From positions 434,001-498,000 of the forward strand of contig NC_015730.1 in NCBI RefSeq assembly GCF_000154785.2: 64,000 nucleotides of DNA, written 5' to 3'. Below the pieces are notes generated by a model. It worked only from the letters and a program-made list of their open reading frames with translations, was not told where the DNA came from and ran no database searches. Positions within the stretch are counted from its first letter, which is position 1. Every line of letters begins with the position of its first letter. Source of the DNA: Roseobacter litoralis Och 149. Its GTDB lineage: Bacteria; Pseudomonadota; Alphaproteobacteria; Rhodobacterales; Rhodobacteraceae. The position numbers and the translations under genes were made by a program. Positions 8,134 to 20,121 of the stretch are shown in pieces.

Positions 8134-8832
8134 ATGGCAAAACTTGGAAAAAGAGCGCGTTCCGCGCGTGAGGCATTTGCCGGCAAAGAGAACGTCACTG
8201 TCGAAGAAGCCGTGGCCCTGATGAAGGCAAATTCCTCGGTCAAATTCGACGAGACAGTTGAGATTGCGATGAACCTTGGCGTTGATCCGCGTCATGCTGA
8301 CCAGATGGTTCGTGGCGTCGTTGGCCTGCCGAACGGCACCGGTAAAACCGTGCGCGTCGCTGTATTTGCCCGTGGCGCAAAAGCGGATGAAGCAACGGCG
8401 GCTGGGGCTGATATCGTTGGCGCAGAAGACCTGATGGAAACTGTCCAAAGCGGCAAGATCGAATTTGATCGCTGCATTGCGACACCGGACATGATGCCAA
8501 TCGTCGGTCGTCTGGGTAAGGTGCTTGGACCGCGTAACCTGATGCCGAACCCAAAAGTCGGCACAGTGACGATGGACGTCGAAGCCGCCGTGAAAGCGGC
8601 AAAAGGCGGCGAAGTTCAGTTCAAGGCTGAAAAAGGCGGCGTCGTGCATGCAGGCGTTGGCAAAATCAGCTTTGACGAAGCCAAGCTGGTCGAAAACATC
8701 CGCGCCTTTGTCAGTGCGGTGTCCAAAGCCAAACCATCTGGGTCCAAAGGGGCCTATATGAAAAAGATCGCGCTGAGCTCGACCATGGGCCCGGGCGTGT
8801 CAGTCGCTGTCGAAGACGCGAACGTCGAATAA
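8134..8832 (+). CDS. rplA: 50S ribosomal protein L1
   Basis: 232 residues covering the two-domain L1 fold of the L1 stalk, with [19 protein letters not shown] (about residue 128) as the family signature. In other bacteria L1 represses its own operon by binding the rplK leader mRNA, and the tight 1-bp spacing from rplK fits that coupling. A 239-bp leader separates it from rplJ. Confidence 0.97.
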   Translation: MAKLGKRARSAREAFAGKENVTVEEAVALMKANSSVKFDETVEIAMNLGVDPRHADQMVRGVVGLPNGTGKTVRVAVFARGAKADEATAAGADIVGAEDLMETVQSGKIEFDRCIATPDMMPIVGRLGKVLGPRNLMPNPKVGTVTMDVEAAVKAAKGGEVQFKAEKGGVVHAGVGKISFDEAKLVENIRAFVSAVSKAKPSGSKGAYMKKIALSSTMGPGVSVAVEDANVE

Positions 8833-8860
8833 GAATTTGGCGGGGCGACCCGTCAGGTAG

Positions 8861-8890
8861 GCAGGGCCAATACGTTGGCCTTGCTTTCTG
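8861..8890 (+). promoter_or_regulatory. Stem-loop in the rplJ (L10) leader
   Basis: GCAGGGCCAA (8861-8870), TACG tetraloop, TTGGCCTTGC (8875-8884): ten base pairs with one G-U, followed by TTTCTG. It lies in the 239-bp rplA-rplJ spacer, where many bacteria place an L10/L12-responsive leader or attenuator. The hairpin is seen; the regulatory role is inferred. Confidence 0.5.
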
Positions 8891-9071
8891 TCCGAGACGG
8901 AGGGTTTGGGGGTCACCTCGCATAATTCCTTCCTGAGATGGGAAACGAGATCATTCAAGCCTTCGGGCGGTCATGGCTCGGGACCCTGAATTGGACCCGA
9001 AACGAGAGGCAGAAGATCGCTTCTCTAAACTGAGCCGGTCGGGGGAACCCGACCACAATTGGAGTGAAACT

Positions 9072-9587
9072 GTGGATAGAGCACAAAAAGAACAGCTGGT
9101 CGACGAACTCGGCCAGATCTTTGAAAGCTCTGGTGTCGTTGTGGTTAGCCACTACGCCGGTCTGACAGTTGCTGAAATGCAAGACCTTCGTGCGCGCGCT
9201 CGCGACGCGGGTGGGTCTGTGCGTGTTGCCAAAAACAGGCTCGCCAAGATCGCCCTTGAGGGCAAGCCATGCGCAAGCATCGCTGACCTTCTGACGGGTA
9301 TGACCGTTCTGACCTTTTCTGAGGATCCTGTGGCCGCGGCCAAGGTTGCTCAGGACTATGCCAAGGAGAATCAAAAATTCGTGATTCTCGGCGGCGCAAT
9401 GGGTGAGAACGCGTTGGACGCCGCCGGTGTAGAAGCCGTGTCCAAAATGCCTTCGCGCGAGGAGCTTATTGCTACTATCGCGGGCATGCTGGGCGCACCT
9501 GCTTCGAACATCGCCGGGGCCATTGGCGCACCTGCAAGCAATATCGCATCCATCTTGTCCACTGTTGAGGACAAGGCGGCCGCTTAA
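9072..9587 (+). CDS. rplJ: 50S ribosomal protein L10
   Basis: 171 residues from a GTG at 9072 with GGAGTGA six bases upstream. The longer open frame from 8973 adds 33 residues that no L10 has and would cover the leader. The sequence begins with [20 protein letters not shown], has the RNA-binding region [13 protein letters not shown] and ends in alanine-rich repeats ([18 protein letters not shown]) near the L7/L12-binding helix. L10 anchors the L7/L12 dimers on the 50S stalk. Confidence 0.95.
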
Positions 9588-9661
9588 GCAATCGTCTTAT
9601 TGGCGTTGGGTTGAACACTCGGCGTTGGAACACACATATCGTTAACGGAAAGAGCTAAAAC

Positions 9662-10033
9662 ATGGCTGATCTGAAGAAAATGGCGGAAGAGATCGTTGGT
9701 CTCACTCTGCTCGAAGCACAAGAACTGAAGACAATCCTCAAAGACGAATACGGCATTGAGCCAGCAGCCGGTGGCGCTGTCATGATGGCCGGTCCTGCCG
9801 ATGCAGGCGCTGCCGAGGAAGAGAAGACAGAGTTTGACGTTGTATTGAAAAGCCCAGGCGCTTCGAAAATCAACGTCATCAAAGAAGTACGCGGCATCAC
9901 CGGTCTGGGCCTCAAAGAAGCCAAGGACCTGGTTGAAGCTGGCGGCAAAATCAAAGAAGGCTGCGACAAAGCCGAAGCCGAAGAGATCAAAGGCAAGCTG
10001 GAAGCAGCTGGCGCCGAAGTCGAACTGGCCTAA
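9662..10033 (+). CDS. rplL: 50S ribosomal protein L7/L12
   Basis: 123 residues. The N-terminal dimerisation helices ([19 protein letters not shown]), an alanine/glycine hinge (residues about 38-55) and the factor-binding C-terminal domain with [20 protein letters not shown] are all present. The stalk protein stimulates EF-G and EF-Tu GTPase activity. It is 74 bp after rplJ. Confidence 0.97.
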   Translation: MADLKKMAEEIVGLTLLEAQELKTILKDEYGIEPAAGGAVMMAGPADAGAAEEEKTEFDVVLKSPGASKINVIKEVRGITGLGLKEAKDLVEAGGKIKEGCDKAEAEEIKGKLEAAGAEVELA

Positions 10034-10081
10034 GTTGCCTCACTCGGAAGCCGGACTACATGGCTTTCGATGACAAAAACC

Positions 10082-10111
10082 GAGCTGGACCTGAGATTTC
10101 AGGTCCGGCTC
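10082..10111 (+). promoter_or_regulatory. Long hairpin between rplL and rpoB
   Basis: GAGCTGGACCTGA / TCAGGTCCGGCTC around a GATT loop gives 13 base pairs with one G-U and no T tract. In E. coli the rplL-rpoB spacer carries a partial terminator and an RNase III site that lower rpoBC expression relative to the ribosomal genes. This element sits in the equivalent position, 49 bp after the rplL stop. A similar role is inferred. Confidence 0.5.
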
Positions 10112-10290
10112 AACCTGTCTTGGTAAGGGCCTTTTGATGAGGGCGTTTTCCAAGATGCGGTTCAATGGTCGGGAGGGCACCGGTGGGACGGTGCTCACGA
10201 ATAGACCGAAACGTATCGTCTCGTATGGGCGAGGTGCCGTGGCCCGACGGCGTCCTCGACCGGTGAGAACTCTGAAAGGTGACACCTAAT

Positions 10291-13200
10291 ATGGCTCAAT
10301 CGTTCCTTGGCCAGAAACGTCTACGTAAATATTATGGCAAAATCCGCGAAGTATTGGATATGCCGAACCTGATCGAGGTGCAAAAATCCTCATATGATCT
10401 GTTTTTGAACTCAGGCGAAGCAGATGTGCCGACCGACGGTGAAGGCATCACCGGCGTGTTCCAGTCTGTCTTTCCGATCAAAGACTTCAACGAAACTTCC
10501 GTGCTTGAATATGTAAAATACGAGCTCGAGAAGCCCAAATACGATGTCGAGGAGTGTCAGCAACGTGACATGACCTACAGCGCGCCCCTGAAGGTGACGC
10601 TGCGCCTGATCGTATTTGATGTGGATGAAGACACCGGTGCAAAATCGGTCAAAGACATCAAAGAACAAGACGTCTTTATGGGCGATATGCCTTTAATGAC
10701 GCCCAATGGGACCTTTGTGGTGAACGGGACCGAACGTGTGATCGTTTCCCAGATGCACCGTTCCCCCGGTGTGTTCTTTGATCATGACAAAGGTAAAACG
10801 CATTCGTCGGGCAAGCTGCTGTTTGCCTGCCGGATCATTCCCTATCGCGGCTCCTGGCTGGACTTTGAATTCGACGCAAAAGACATCGTCTTTGCGCGGA
10901 TTGACCGTCGCCGCAAGCTTCCCGTGACCACGCTGCTTTATTCGCTGGGTCTCGACCAGGAAGCGATCATGGACGCTTATTACAACACCATTACGTACAA
11001 GCTTGAGAAGAACAAAGGCTGGGTCGCCCCATTCTTCCCTGATCGCGTGCGCGGGACCCGCCCGACATACGATCTGGTGGATGCGGCATCCGGTGAAATC
11101 CTTTTCGAAAAGGGCAAGAAAGTCACGCCGCGCGCGGTCAAGAAACTGATCGACGAAGGCAAAGTGACCGAATTGTTGCTGCCGTATGAGCACATCGCGG
11201 GCAAGTTTGTCGCCAAGGACATCATCAACGAAGAGACCGGCGCGATTTATGTCGAGGCTGGCGATGAGCTGACGCTTGAGTACGATAAAGACGGCACGCT
11301 GATCGGCGGTACTGCAAAAGAGCTTGTCGAAGCAGGGATCACCGAGATTCCGGTGCTGGACATCGACAACGTGAATGTCGGCCCTTACATGCGCAACACC
11401 ATGGCGCAGGACAAGAACATGAACCGCGACACCGCGCTCATGGACATTTACCGCGTGATGCGTCCGGGCGAGCCCCCCACCGTCGAGGCGGCATCGGCCT
11501 TGTTTGACACATTGTTCTTTGACGCTGAACGGTATGACCTGTCTGCCGTTGGCCGCGTGAAAATGAACATGCGTCTGGCACTGGACGCCGAAGACACGCA
11601 GCGCACGTTGCGCCGCGAAGACATTGTGGCCTGCATCAAGGCGCTGGTAGACCTGCGCGATGGGCGTGGTGACATTGACGATATCGACCACCTCGGCAAC
11701 CGTCGTGTGCGGTCCGTCGGCGAATTGATGGAAAACCAGTACCGTGTGGGTCTGCTGCGCATGGAGCGTGCGATCAAGGAACGCATGTCGTCGGTTGAGA
11801 TTGACACGGTGATGCCGCAGGATCTGATCAACGCCAAACCAGCAGCCGCTGCGGTGCGTGAATTCTTCGGTTCCTCGCAGCTCAGCCAGTTCATGGACCA
11901 AACCAACCCGCTCTCGGAAGTGACGCACAAACGTCGTCTTTCTGCGCTTGGGCCGGGCGGTCTGACACGTGAACGCGCGGGCTTTGAGGTGCGCGACGTG
12001 CACCCGACCCACTATGGCCGGATGTGCCCGATTGAAACGCCGGAAGGGCCAAACATTGGTCTGATCAACTCGCTGGCGACGTTCGCCCGCGTGAACAAAT
12101 ACGGCTTCATCGAGACACCGTACCGCAAGGTTGAAAACCGCATGGTAACGGACGAAGTACAGTATATGTCCGCCACCGAAGAGATGCGTCACACTGTTGC
12201 GCAGGCGAACGCGCAGTTGGATGAGGACGGTCGTTTCAAAAACGATCTGGTCAGCACGCGTCAGTCCGGTGACTATACCTTGGCACCCTCCGAGAATGTC
12301 GATTTGATCGACGTGTCGCCCAAACAGTTGGTATCTGTTGCGGCCTCGCTGATCCCGTTCCTCGAAAACGATGACGCGAACCGGGCCTTGATGGGCTCGA
12401 ACATGCAACGTCAGGCGGTTCCACTGCTTCAGGCCGAGGCCCCGCTCGTGGGTACTGGCATCGAAGAAGTGGTTGCGCGCGACTCCGGTGCGGCGATCAT
12501 GGCGAAACGCGCGGGCATCATCGACCAGGTGGATGCACAGCGTATCGTTATTCGTGCGACATCTGATCTGGAACTGGGTGACGCGGGTGTGGACATTTAC
12601 CGCATGCGCAAATTCCAGCGCTCCAACCAGAACACCTGCATCAACCAGCGTCCGCTGGTGAAGGTGGGCGACACGGTGCTCAAAGGGCAGGTGATCGCGG
12701 ATGGTCCGTCCACCGATATGGGGGAACTGGCGCTCGGCAAGAACGTCGTCGTCGCCTTCATGCCGTGGAATGGCTACAACTATGAAGACTCCATTCTGAT
12801 CTCCGAGCGGATCGCCCGTGACGACGTCTTTACCTCGATCCATATCGAGGAATTCGAAGTCGCCGCGCGTGACACCAAGCTGGGGCCAGAGGAAATCACC
12901 CGCGATATCCCGAACGTCGGCGAGGAAGCCCTGCGCAACCTCGACGAAGCGGGCATTGTCTACATCGGTGCCGATGTGGAGCCGGGCGATATTCTCGTGG
13001 GCAAGATCACACCGAAGGGTGAAAGCCCGATGACGCCAGAAGAAAAACTTCTGCGCGCCATCTTTGGTGAGAAAGCGTCGGATGTGCGGGATACGTCATT
13101 GCGCGTCAAACCGGGTGACTTCGGCACCGTCGTCGAAGTGCGCGTGTTCAACCGCCACGGTGTGGAAAAAGACGAACGTGCGCTGCAGATCGAGCGGGAA

Positions 13201-14427
13201 GAAGTCGAACGTCTGGCCCGTGACCGTGACGATGAAATGGCGATCCTTGATCGCAACATCTACGCGCGTCTCAAGTCTACCATCATGGGTAAGGTGGCGG
13301 TGAAGGGGCCGAAAGGTGTCTCCTCCAACGCTGAGATCACTGATGATCTGCTGCAAATGCTCCCGCGTGGTCAGTGGTGGCAATTGGCGCTCAAGGATGA
13401 GGCGGATGCACAAGTCGTTGAAGCCCTGAACGAGCAGTACGAAATCCAGAAACGCACGCTTGATGCGCGCTTTGAGGACAAGGTTGAAAAAGTCCGCCGT
13501 GGCGATGATCTGCCCCCGGGCGTGATGAAGATGGTCAAGGTCTTTGTGGCGGTAAAGCGCAAGCTGCAGCCGGGCGATAAAATGGCCGGTCGTCACGGGA
13601 ACAAGGGTGTTATCTCCAAAGTTGTTCCCATGGAAGACATGCCGTTCCTTGGCGACGGGACACCGGTTGATTTCTGTCTGAACCCGCTCGGCGTTCCATC
13701 TCGTATGAACGTGGGTCAGATCCTTGAAACACATATGGGCTGGGCCGCGCGCGGTCTCGGTGTAAATGTGGATGAGGCGCTGCAGGAATACCGTCGTTCT
13801 GGCGATCTGACACCTGTGCGTGACGCGCTCAGCCTTGCCTATGGTCAAGATGTCTATGACGAAGGCATTGTTGGCATGGATGAGGACACGCTCATCGAGG
13901 CGGCAGGCAATGTCACACGCGGTGTGCCGATTGCAACGCCGGTCTTTGACGGCGCGAAAGAGGCGGATGTGAACGATGCGCTGACCCGCGCGGGCTTTGA
14001 TACATCCGGTCAGTCGGTGCTCTTTGATGGTCGCACAGGTGAGCAGTTTGCCCGCCCGGTGACCGTGGGTGTCAAATACCTGCTGAAACTGCACCACCTT
14101 GTGGATGACAAAATCCACGCGCGCTCAACCGGTCCATACTCGCTGGTCACCCAGCAACCCTTGGGCGGTAAAGCGCAGTTCGGTGGTCAGCGGTTTGGGG
14201 AAATGGAGGTCTGGGCGCTCGAAGCTTACGGCGCTGCATACACCCTGCAGGAAATGCTGACCGTGAAGTCGGACGACGTGGCCGGACGGACGAAAGTCTA
14301 TGAAAGCATCGTCAAGGGCGAGGACAACTTTGAAGCGGGCGTGCCCGAGAGCTTTAACGTTCTGGTCAAAGAAGTCCGTGGCCTCGGCCTCAATATGGAA
14401 CTCCTGGACGCGGAGGAAGACGAGTGA
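10291..14427 (+). CDS. rpoB: DNA-directed RNA polymerase subunit beta
   Basis: 1378 residues. ATG at 10291 ([20 protein letters not shown]) is chosen over the GTG at 10279, whose bases form part of the AAAGGTGA ribosome binding site. The rifampicin region reads [20 protein letters not shown], then [10 protein letters not shown], and keeps the Asp, His and Ser found in sensitive enzymes. Later landmarks are the [14 protein letters not shown] block and the [13 protein letters not shown] active-site region. The C-terminus with [18 protein letters not shown] pairs with beta prime. The gene is co-oriented with rpoC 53 bp downstream. Confidence 0.98.
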   Translation: MAQSFLGQKRLRKYYGKIREVLDMPNLIEVQKSSYDLFLNSGEADVPTDGEGITGVFQSVFPIKDFNETSVLEYVKYELEKPKYDVEECQQRDMTYSAPLKVTLRLIVFDVDEDTGAKSVKDIKEQDVFMGDMPLMTPNGTFVVNGTERVIVSQMHRSPGVFFDHDKGKTHSSGKLLFACRIIPYRGSWLDFEFDAKDIVFARIDRRRKLPVTTLLYSLGLDQEAIMDAYYNTITYKLEKNKGWVAPFFPDRVRGTRPTYDLVDAASGEILFEKGKKVTPRAVKKLIDEGKVTELLLPYEHIAGKFVAKDIINEETGAIYVEAGDELTLEYDKDGTLIGGTAKELVEAGITEIPVLDIDNVNVGPYMRNTMAQDKNMNRDTALMDIYRVMRPGEPPTVEAASALFDTLFFDAERYDLSAVGRVKMNMRLALDAEDTQRTLRREDIVACIKALVDLRDGRGDIDDIDHLGNRRVRSVGELMENQYRVGLLRMERAIKERMSSVEIDTVMPQDLINAKPAAAAVREFFGSSQLSQFMDQTNPLSEVTHKRRLSALGPGGLTRERAGFEVRDVHPTHYGRMCPIETPEGPNIGLINSLATFARVNKYGFIETPYRKVENRMVTDEVQYMSATEEMRHTVAQANAQLDEDGRFKNDLVSTRQSGDYTLAPSENVDLIDVSPKQLVSVAASLIPFLENDDANRALMGSNMQRQAVPLLQAEAPLVGTGIEEVVARDSGAAIMAKRAGIIDQVDAQRIVIRATSDLELGDAGVDIYRMRKFQRSNQNTCINQRPLVKVGDTVLKGQVIADGPSTDMGELALGKNVVVAFMPWNGYNYEDSILISERIARDDVFTSIHIEEFEVAARDTKLGPEEITRDIPNVGEEALRNLDEAGIVYIGADVEPGDILVGKITPKGESPMTPEEKLLRAIFGEKASDVRDTSLRVKPGDFGTVVEVRVFNRHGVEKDERALQIEREEVERLARDRDDEMAILDRNIYARLKSTIMGKVAVKGPKGVSSNAEITDDLLQMLPRGQWWQLALKDEADAQVVEALNEQYEIQKRTLDARFEDKVEKVRRGDDLPPGVMKMVKVFVAVKRKLQPGDKMAGRHGNKGVISKVVPMEDMPFLGDGTPVDFCLNPLGVPSRMNVGQILETHMGWAARGLGVNVDEALQEYRRSGDLTPVRDALSLAYGQDVYDEGIVGMDEDTLIEAAGNVTRGVPIATPVFDGAKEADVNDALTRAGFDTSGQSVLFDGRTGEQFARPVTVGVKYLLKLHHLVDDKIHARSTGPYSLVTQQPLGGKAQFGGQRFGEMEVWALEAYGAAYTLQEMLTVKSDDVAGRTKVYESIVKGEDNFEAGVPESFNVLVKEVRGLGLNMELLDAEEDE

Positions 14428-14480
14428 CGGGCTAAGCCCCGTCACCTCACTCCCAACGCTCCCCTTTCAAGGATTTGAAA

Positions 14481-17400
14481 ATGAACCAGGAACTGACAAA
14501 CAACCCGTTCAACCCCGTTGCACCGGTTAAGACTTTCGACGAGATCAAGGTCTCTCTGGCATCGCCAGAGCGGATCTTGTCTTGGTCTTTCGGTGAGATC
14601 AAGAAACCCGAAACAATCAACTACCGGACGTTCAAGCCTGAGCGGGACGGTCTTTTCTGTGCGCGTATCTTTGGCCCGATCAAGGATTACGAATGCCTCT
14701 GCGGTAAATACAAGCGCATGAAATATCGCGGCGTTGTCTGCGAGAAATGCGGTGTGGAAGTCACGCTGCAAAAAGTGCGCCGTGAGCGGATGGGCCACAT
14801 CGAGCTTGCCTCGCCGGTTGCGCATATCTGGTTCCTGAAATCGCTGCCGTCGCGCATCGGTCTGATGCTGGACATGACACTGCGTGATCTGGAACGCGTG
14901 CTGTATTTCGAAAACTACGTGGTGATCGAACCGGGTCTGACAGAACTCACCTACGGTCAGATGATGACCGAAGAAGAGTATATGGATGCGCAAGACATCT
15001 ATGGCATGGACGCTTTCACCGCCAACATCGGTGCCGAAGCGATCCGCGAAATGCTGGCCGCGATTGATCTGGAAGCCGAAGCAGACCAGTTGCGTGCTGA
15101 TCTGAAAGAAGCCACAGGTGAGCTGAAGCCCAAGAAGATCATCAAGCGCCTGAAGGTCGTGGAATCTTTCCTCGAATCCGGCAACCGCCCGGAGTGGATG
15201 GTTCTGACCGTGATCCCTGTGATTCCGCCTGAACTGCGCCCGCTGGTACCACTGGATGGCGGTCGTTTTGCGACCTCCGACCTCAACGATCTTTACCGTC
15301 GGGTGATTAACCGGAACAACCGTCTCAAGCGTCTGATCGAATTGCGCGCACCTGATATCATTGTGCGTAACGAAAAGCGGATGTTGCAGGAATCTGTCGA
15401 TGCGCTGTTTGACAATGGCCGTCGCGGCCGTGTGATCACGGGTGCCAACAAGCGTCCGCTGAAATCGCTGTCTGACATGCTGAAGGGTAAACAAGGCCGC
15501 TTCCGTCAAAACCTTTTGGGCAAACGTGTCGACTTCTCGGGTCGTTCGGTCATCGTGACCGGTCCCGAACTCAAGCTGCACCAATGTGGTCTGCCCAAAA
15601 AGATGGCGCTCGAACTGTTCAAGCCGTTCATCTATTCGCGACTTGAGGCCAAAGGGCTTTCTTCGACTGTGAAGCAGGCGAAAAAGCTGGTCGAAAAAGA
15701 ACGTCCCGAAGTTTGGGATATCCTCGACGAGGTCATCCGCGAACACCCTGTGATGCTGAACCGTGCGCCGACGTTGCACCGTTTGGGCATTCAGGCGTTT
15801 GAACCCGTGCTGATTGAAGGCAAAGCGATCCAGCTGCACCCGTTGGTCTGTTCCGCCTTTAACGCGGACTTTGATGGGGACCAGATGGCCGTTCACGTGC
15901 CGCTGAGCCTTGAGGCGCAGCTTGAAGCGCGCGTTTTGATGATGTCCACGAACAACGTTCTGTCCCCTGCAAACGGCGCTCCGATCATCGTGCCGTCGCA
16001 GGATATGATCTTGGGTCTGTATTATACGACCCTTGAGCGTGCGGGCATGAAGGGCGAAGGGATGGTCTTTGGCTCCGTCGAAGAAGTGCAGCATGCGCTT
16101 GACGCCGGGGTGGTCCATTTGCATTCCAAGATCACCGCGCGGATCACACAGATCGACGAGAATGGTCTCGAAGTGATGCAGCGGTTTGACACGACACCGG
16201 GCCGGATCCGTCTTGGCGCGCTGTTGCCGCTCAATGCCAAGGCACCGTTCGAGTTGGTCAACCGTTTGCTGCGTAAGAAAGAAGTGCAGCAGATCATCGA
16301 CACCGTCTACCGTTATTGCGGTCAGAAGGAATCCGTCATTTTCTGTGACCACATCATGACCATGGGTTTCCGGGAAGCGTTCAAAGCCGGGATTTCCTTT
16401 GGCAAGGACGACATGCTGATCCCCGATACCAAATGGCCGATCGTCGGTGAGACGCGCGACCAGGTTAAGGATTTCGAACAGCAATACATGGACGGTCTGA
16501 TCACTCAGGGCGAGAAGTACAACAAAGTGGTCGATGCCTGGTCTAAGTGTAACGACAAGGTCACGGACGCGATGATGGGCTCTATCTCGGCCAGCCAGAC
16601 GGACGTGGACGGCTCCGAAATGGAACCGAACTCGGTCTATATGATGGCACACTCCGGTGCGCGTGGATCGGTGACACAGATGAAACAGCTCGGCGGGATG
16701 CGCGGCCTGATGGCCAAGCCGAACGGCGACATCATCGAAACGCCGATCATTTCCAACTTTAAGGAAGGTCTGACCGTTCTTGAGTACTTCAACTCCACGC
16801 ACGGCGCGCGGAAGGGTCTGTCGGATACTGCTTTGAAAACGGCGAACTCCGGTTATCTGACGCGGCGATTGGTTGATGTTGCACAGGACTGCATCGTGCG
16901 CATGCGCGATTGTGGCACCGAAACGTCAATCACAGCCGTCGCTGCTGTGAACGATGGTGAAGTTGTGTCGTCGCTGAGCGAACGTATTCTGGGCCGTGTC
17001 GTGGCCGAGGATATCGTGCGTCCGGGCACGGATGAGGTGATCATTGCCTCTGGTACTTTGATCGACGAACGCATGGCGGATTCTGTTGAAGAAGCAGGTG
17101 TCGCATCGGCGCGGATCAGAAGCCCGCTGACCTGTGAGGCCGAAGAGGGCGTTTGTGCCATGTGCTATGGTCGTGACCTCGCACGCGGTACGATGGTCAA
17201 TTCTGGTGAGGCTGTCGGCATCATCGCGGCACAGTCCATTGGTGAACCGGGTACACAGTTGACCATGCGGACGTTCCACATTGGCGGTGTTGCACAGGGT
17301 GGGCAGCAGTCCTTCCTCGAGGCAAGCCATTCCGGCAAAGTTGTCTTTGACAATGCTCAAACGCTCGAAAACGAGGCGGGCGAGATCATGGTCATGGGTC

Positions 17401-18725
17401 GGAACATGAAACTCATCATTCATGATGATAATGGGGAGGAGCGTGCCAGCCACAAAGTAGGGTATGGTACAAAGCTGTTTGTTACCGAAGGCCAAAAAGT
17501 GGTGCGCGGCGACAAGCTCTTTGAATGGGATCCCTACACGTTGCCGATCATTGCGGAAAAATCCGGCATGGCGAAATTCGTGGACCTCGTGTCCGGGATC
17601 GCCATCAAGGATGAGACCGATGATGCAACCGGCATGACACAGAAGATCGTGATCGACTGGCGTTCCGCGACCAAGGGCAACGAGCTGAAGCCTGAAATCA
17701 TTCTGGTAGATGCCGATGGGGAACCTGTACGCAACGATGCGGGCAATCCGGTGACCTATCCGATGTCCGTTGATGCGGTTCTGTCCATTGAGGACCAAAC
17801 CGAGATCAAGGCGGGCGATGTGGTTGCGCGTATCCCGCGTGAGGGTGCCAAGACCAAGGACATCACCGGTGGTTTGCCACGTGTGGCCGAACTCTTTGAG
17901 GCACGTCGCCCCAAAGATCACGCTATCATTGCGGAAATCGATGGCTATGTGCGCTACGGCAAGGACTATAAGAACAAACGCCGTATCGCGATTGAGTCCT
18001 CCGAAGATCCGGATCACAAGGTCGAATACATGGTGCCCAAGGGCAAGCACATCCCGGTTGCGGAAGGTGACTTTGTCCAGAAGGGCGACTACATCATGGA
18101 CGGTAATCCGGCGCCGCATGACATTCTTGCCATTATGGGTGTCGAAGCGCTGGCGGATTACATGATCGACGAAGTGCAGGATGTCTACCGTCTGCAAGGC
18201 GTAAAGATCAACGACAAGCACATCGAAGTCATCGTGCGTCAGATGCTGCAGAAGTGGGAAATCCAGGAATCTGGGGACACCACGCTGCTCAAGGGCGAAC
18301 ATGTCGACAAGCAGGAGTTTGATCAGGCGAACGAAAAAGCGCTGAGCAAAGGCGGCCGCCCCGCAAAGGGCGAACCGATCCTGCTGGGGATCACCAAGGC
18401 GTCGTTGCAGACCCGCAGCTTTATTTCTGCGGCGTCCTTCCAGGAAACCACGCGTGTTCTTACGGAAGCCTCTGTGCAAGGTAAGAAAGACAAGCTGGTC
18501 GGTCTGAAAGAAAACGTCATCGTGGGTCGCCTGATCCCAGCCGGGACTGGTGGCGCGACCATGAAAATGCGTCGTGTGGCTCAGGATCGCGACAATGTTG
18601 TGATCGAAGCACGCCGTGAAGAAGCAGAAGCGGCAGCGGCCCTCGCAGCACCTGTGGTGGACGATATGGTGGGTGGCGACGTCTTTGATCAGCCAGTGCA
18701 TCACGAGGAAGACAGCCGGGACTAA
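14481..18725 (+). CDS. rpoC: DNA-directed RNA polymerase subunit beta prime
   Basis: 1414 residues from ATG 14481, with AAGGA about 9 bases upstream; the frame opens two codons earlier at a TTG. Landmarks are the N-terminal zinc ribbon [20 protein letters not shown] (about residue 71), the catalytic [12 protein letters not shown] with three Mg-binding Asp (about 460), the trigger-loop region [15 protein letters not shown] (about 920) and a second zinc site (CGTET and [13 protein letters not shown]). The C-terminal tail ends in acidic, alanine-rich residues. A clear terminator follows. Confidence 0.98.
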   Translation: MNQELTNNPFNPVAPVKTFDEIKVSLASPERILSWSFGEIKKPETINYRTFKPERDGLFCARIFGPIKDYECLCGKYKRMKYRGVVCEKCGVEVTLQKVRRERMGHIELASPVAHIWFLKSLPSRIGLMLDMTLRDLERVLYFENYVVIEPGLTELTYGQMMTEEEYMDAQDIYGMDAFTANIGAEAIREMLAAIDLEAEADQLRADLKEATGELKPKKIIKRLKVVESFLESGNRPEWMVLTVIPVIPPELRPLVPLDGGRFATSDLNDLYRRVINRNNRLKRLIELRAPDIIVRNEKRMLQESVDALFDNGRRGRVITGANKRPLKSLSDMLKGKQGRFRQNLLGKRVDFSGRSVIVTGPELKLHQCGLPKKMALELFKPFIYSRLEAKGLSSTVKQAKKLVEKERPEVWDILDEVIREHPVMLNRAPTLHRLGIQAFEPVLIEGKAIQLHPLVCSAFNADFDGDQMAVHVPLSLEAQLEARVLMMSTNNVLSPANGAPIIVPSQDMILGLYYTTLERAGMKGEGMVFGSVEEVQHALDAGVVHLHSKITARITQIDENGLEVMQRFDTTPGRIRLGALLPLNAKAPFELVNRLLRKKEVQQIIDTVYRYCGQKESVIFCDHIMTMGFREAFKAGISFGKDDMLIPDTKWPIVGETRDQVKDFEQQYMDGLITQGEKYNKVVDAWSKCNDKVTDAMMGSISASQTDVDGSEMEPNSVYMMAHSGARGSVTQMKQLGGMRGLMAKPNGDIIETPIISNFKEGLTVLEYFNSTHGARKGLSDTALKTANSGYLTRRLVDVAQDCIVRMRDCGTETSITAVAAVNDGEVVSSLSERILGRVVAEDIVRPGTDEVIIASGTLIDERMADSVEEAGVASARIRSPLTCEAEEGVCAMCYGRDLARGTMVNSGEAVGIIAAQSIGEPGTQLTMRTFHIGGVAQGGQQSFLEASHSGKVVFDNAQTLENEAGEIMVMGRNMKLIIHDDNGEERASHKVGYGTKLFVTEGQKVVRGDKLFEWDPYTLPIIAEKSGMAKFVDLVSGIAIKDETDDATGMTQKIVIDWRSATKGNELKPEIILVDADGEPVRNDAGNPVTYPMSVDAVLSIEDQTEIKAGDVVARIPREGAKTKDITGGLPRVAELFEARRPKDHAIIAEIDGYVRYGKDYKNKRRIAIESSEDPDHKVEYMVPKGKHIPVAEGDFVQKGDYIMDGNPAPHDILAIMGVEALADYMIDEVQDVYRLQGVKINDKHIEVIVRQMLQKWEIQESGDTTLLKGEHVDKQEFDQANEKALSKGGRPAKGEPILLGITKASLQTRSFISAASFQETTRVLTEASVQGKKDKLVGLKENVIVGRLIPAGTGGATMKMRRVAQDRDNVVIEARREEAEAAAALAAPVVDDMVGGDVFDQPVHHEEDSRD

Positions 18726-18748
18726 GACTGCGGCTCATGAAATAGAGA

Positions 18749-18787
18749 GGCCCTCATCGGATCATACCGGTGGGGGCTTTTCATTTT
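18749..18787 (+). terminator. Intrinsic terminator after rpoC
   Basis: GCCCTCATCGG (18750-18760), loop ATCATA, CCGGTGGGGGC (18767-18777), an 11-bp stem with two G-U pairs, followed by TTTTCATTTTG. It ends the rpoBC transcript 24 bp after the rpoC stop, so rpsL needs its own promoter. Confidence 0.8.
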
Positions 18788-18887
18788 GTACAAAAGGGTA
18801 TTTTCTCATACATGGTAGTTGCCGGTCAATTTTGACGCCATTTCGCGACGCGAAGCCCCTTAAACCTACAGTCCAGGATCTGAATTG

Positions 18888-19757
18888 ATGTCGGCAAACA
18901 TGAATGGCGCCTTACTCATGATCGCGTCCATGGCTTGCTTTACGCTGAACGATGCATTCCTGAAGGCCACCGATGGGGACTTGCCGCTTTTCCAGCTTCT
19001 TTTTCTGCGTGGTGTTCTATCCACTGTTTTTATTGGCTTTTTAGCACATGGAAACAAGGCTTGGCAGTTTGATGTATCGCGGCGTGACTGGGTACTGATT
19101 GGTGTCCGGTCGGCGGCTGAGGTGGCGGCAGCAGTGTTCTTTGTGACGGCGCTGTTGAATATGCCGCTGGCTAACGCGACCGCTATCCTGCAAATGCTGC
19201 CGCTGATGCTGACGCTCGGATCGGCGCTGTTTTTGCGAGAAGCCGTCGGCTGGCGTCGGTTTGCAGCCATCGGCGTTGGATTCATTGGCATGCTGCTGAT
19301 TGTGCGCCCCGGCGCGGATGGGTTTTCGATCTGGTCGATTTTGGCTCTGCTTGCCGTTATCTGCGTAACGGTGCGCGATCTTTCTACAAGGTGCATGTCT
19401 GCGCGCGTCCCTTCGCTGCTGGTCACGTTTGCCGCGTCATTTTCAGTCTTGGTGACATCAGGTTTTGCTTGCCTGTTCATTGAATGGGCACCCGTGACGC
19501 CGCAACTGGGCGGTATGGTTTTCGCGGCCGCTCTGTTCATTATAGGCGGCTATTTCTTTTCGGTTCAGGTGATGCGGGCGGGGGATGTGTCTTTCATCGC
19601 GCCGTTCAGATATACGGGGCTGATATGGGCGCTGCTGTTGGGGTGGACGTTTTTTGGGGACTGGCCCACGCCGCTGACCTTTTTCGGGGCGGGTCTTATC
19701 GTGGCAACGGGGTTGTTCACCTTTTACCGGGAACGCCAGTTGATGGCCGCCCACTAA
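18888..19757 (+). CDS. EamA-family (DMT superfamily) permease
   Basis: 289 residues from ATG 18888 (a TTG precedes it in frame). About ten hydrophobic segments are arranged as two EamA repeats: residues about 1-135, including NATAILQMLPLMLTLGSALF, and about 145-285, including DVSFIAPFRYTGLIWALLLGW. This inner-membrane drug/metabolite transporter has an unknown substrate. Relatives include SAM and amino acid exporters or importers, but nothing here decides. It sits between the rpoC terminator and the rpsL promoter, interrupting a block that is often continuous in relatives. Confidence 0.85.
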   Translation: MSANMNGALLMIASMACFTLNDAFLKATDGDLPLFQLLFLRGVLSTVFIGFLAHGNKAWQFDVSRRDWVLIGVRSAAEVAAAVFFVTALLNMPLANATAILQMLPLMLTLGSALFLREAVGWRRFAAIGVGFIGMLLIVRPGADGFSIWSILALLAVICVTVRDLSTRCMSARVPSLLVTFAASFSVLVTSGFACLFIEWAPVTPQLGGMVFAAALFIIGGYFFSVQVMRAGDVSFIAPFRYTGLIWALLLGWTFFGDWPTPLTFFGAGLIVATGLFTFYRERQLMAAH

Positions 19758-20121
19758 GGACAGGTCGATTTCGCAGCGTCACCGGAACATGTGCGCCGTT
19801 TCAGGCAAGCTGTTGACACCCTTGGCGACTCCTTTTATACGCGCGCTATCTCGGAGCAGGAATTACGCTTGCCTGCACTGACATCATACTAAAGTGGTCA
19901 CGATCCGGCCCCCTATCGGCCCGATCCTCTGTTAACCCACCGCGTCGTTTCCTCGGTACGGAAGCGGAGGCGGTTTTTTTGTTGTCGCGCGGTCTTGCGA
20001 CAAGAAATAAACGCGCTTTTTGCGCAAGGGGCGGCTCATGGACGCGTGAGCCGTGTAAAATTGAAACCGCACGGGGCCGTCCCGTGCACACATATGTGAG
20101 CAACACGGGGATAAAGCCGGA
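19758..20121 (+). promoter_or_regulatory. rpsL promoter and long 5' leader
   Basis: This 364-bp stretch holds no gene. TTGACA (19813-19818) and TATACG (19836-19841) are separated by exactly 17 bp, a near-consensus housekeeping promoter for the rpsL-rpsG-fusA-tuf operon. Transcription from about 19848 would give a leader of roughly 275 nt. The leader carries a terminator-like hairpin at 19940-19980 and a second 7-bp stem, TTGTCGC / GCGACAA, at 19982-20003. Confidence 0.65.
19940..19980 (+). terminator. Attenuator-like hairpin with seven T in the rpsL leader
   Basis: An imperfect stem formed by CCGCGTCGTTTCC and GGAAGCGGAGGCGG is followed immediately by TTTTTTT (19974-19980). It lies about 95 nt into the leader and about 140 nt before the rpsL start. 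A second stem directly downstream could compete with it. It could attenuate the operon; the trigger is unknown. Confidence 0.5.

Noticed and set aside
8973..9071. N-terminal extension of L10 (33 residues)
   Set aside because: It would be unlike any L10, covers the regulatory leader, and GTG 9072 has a proper ribosome binding site.
10279..10290. Upstream GTG start for rpoB
   Set aside because: The bases form the ribosome binding site for the ATG at 10291, and the extra four residues are not found at the start of RpoB proteins.
10693..12843. 716-codon open frame on the minus strand opposite rpoB
   Set aside because: A shadow of rpoB codon bias; rpoB is certain and no protein features are visible in the opposite frame. 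The same holds for long frames opposite rpoC (14442-16802) and nrdJ (1044-2549).
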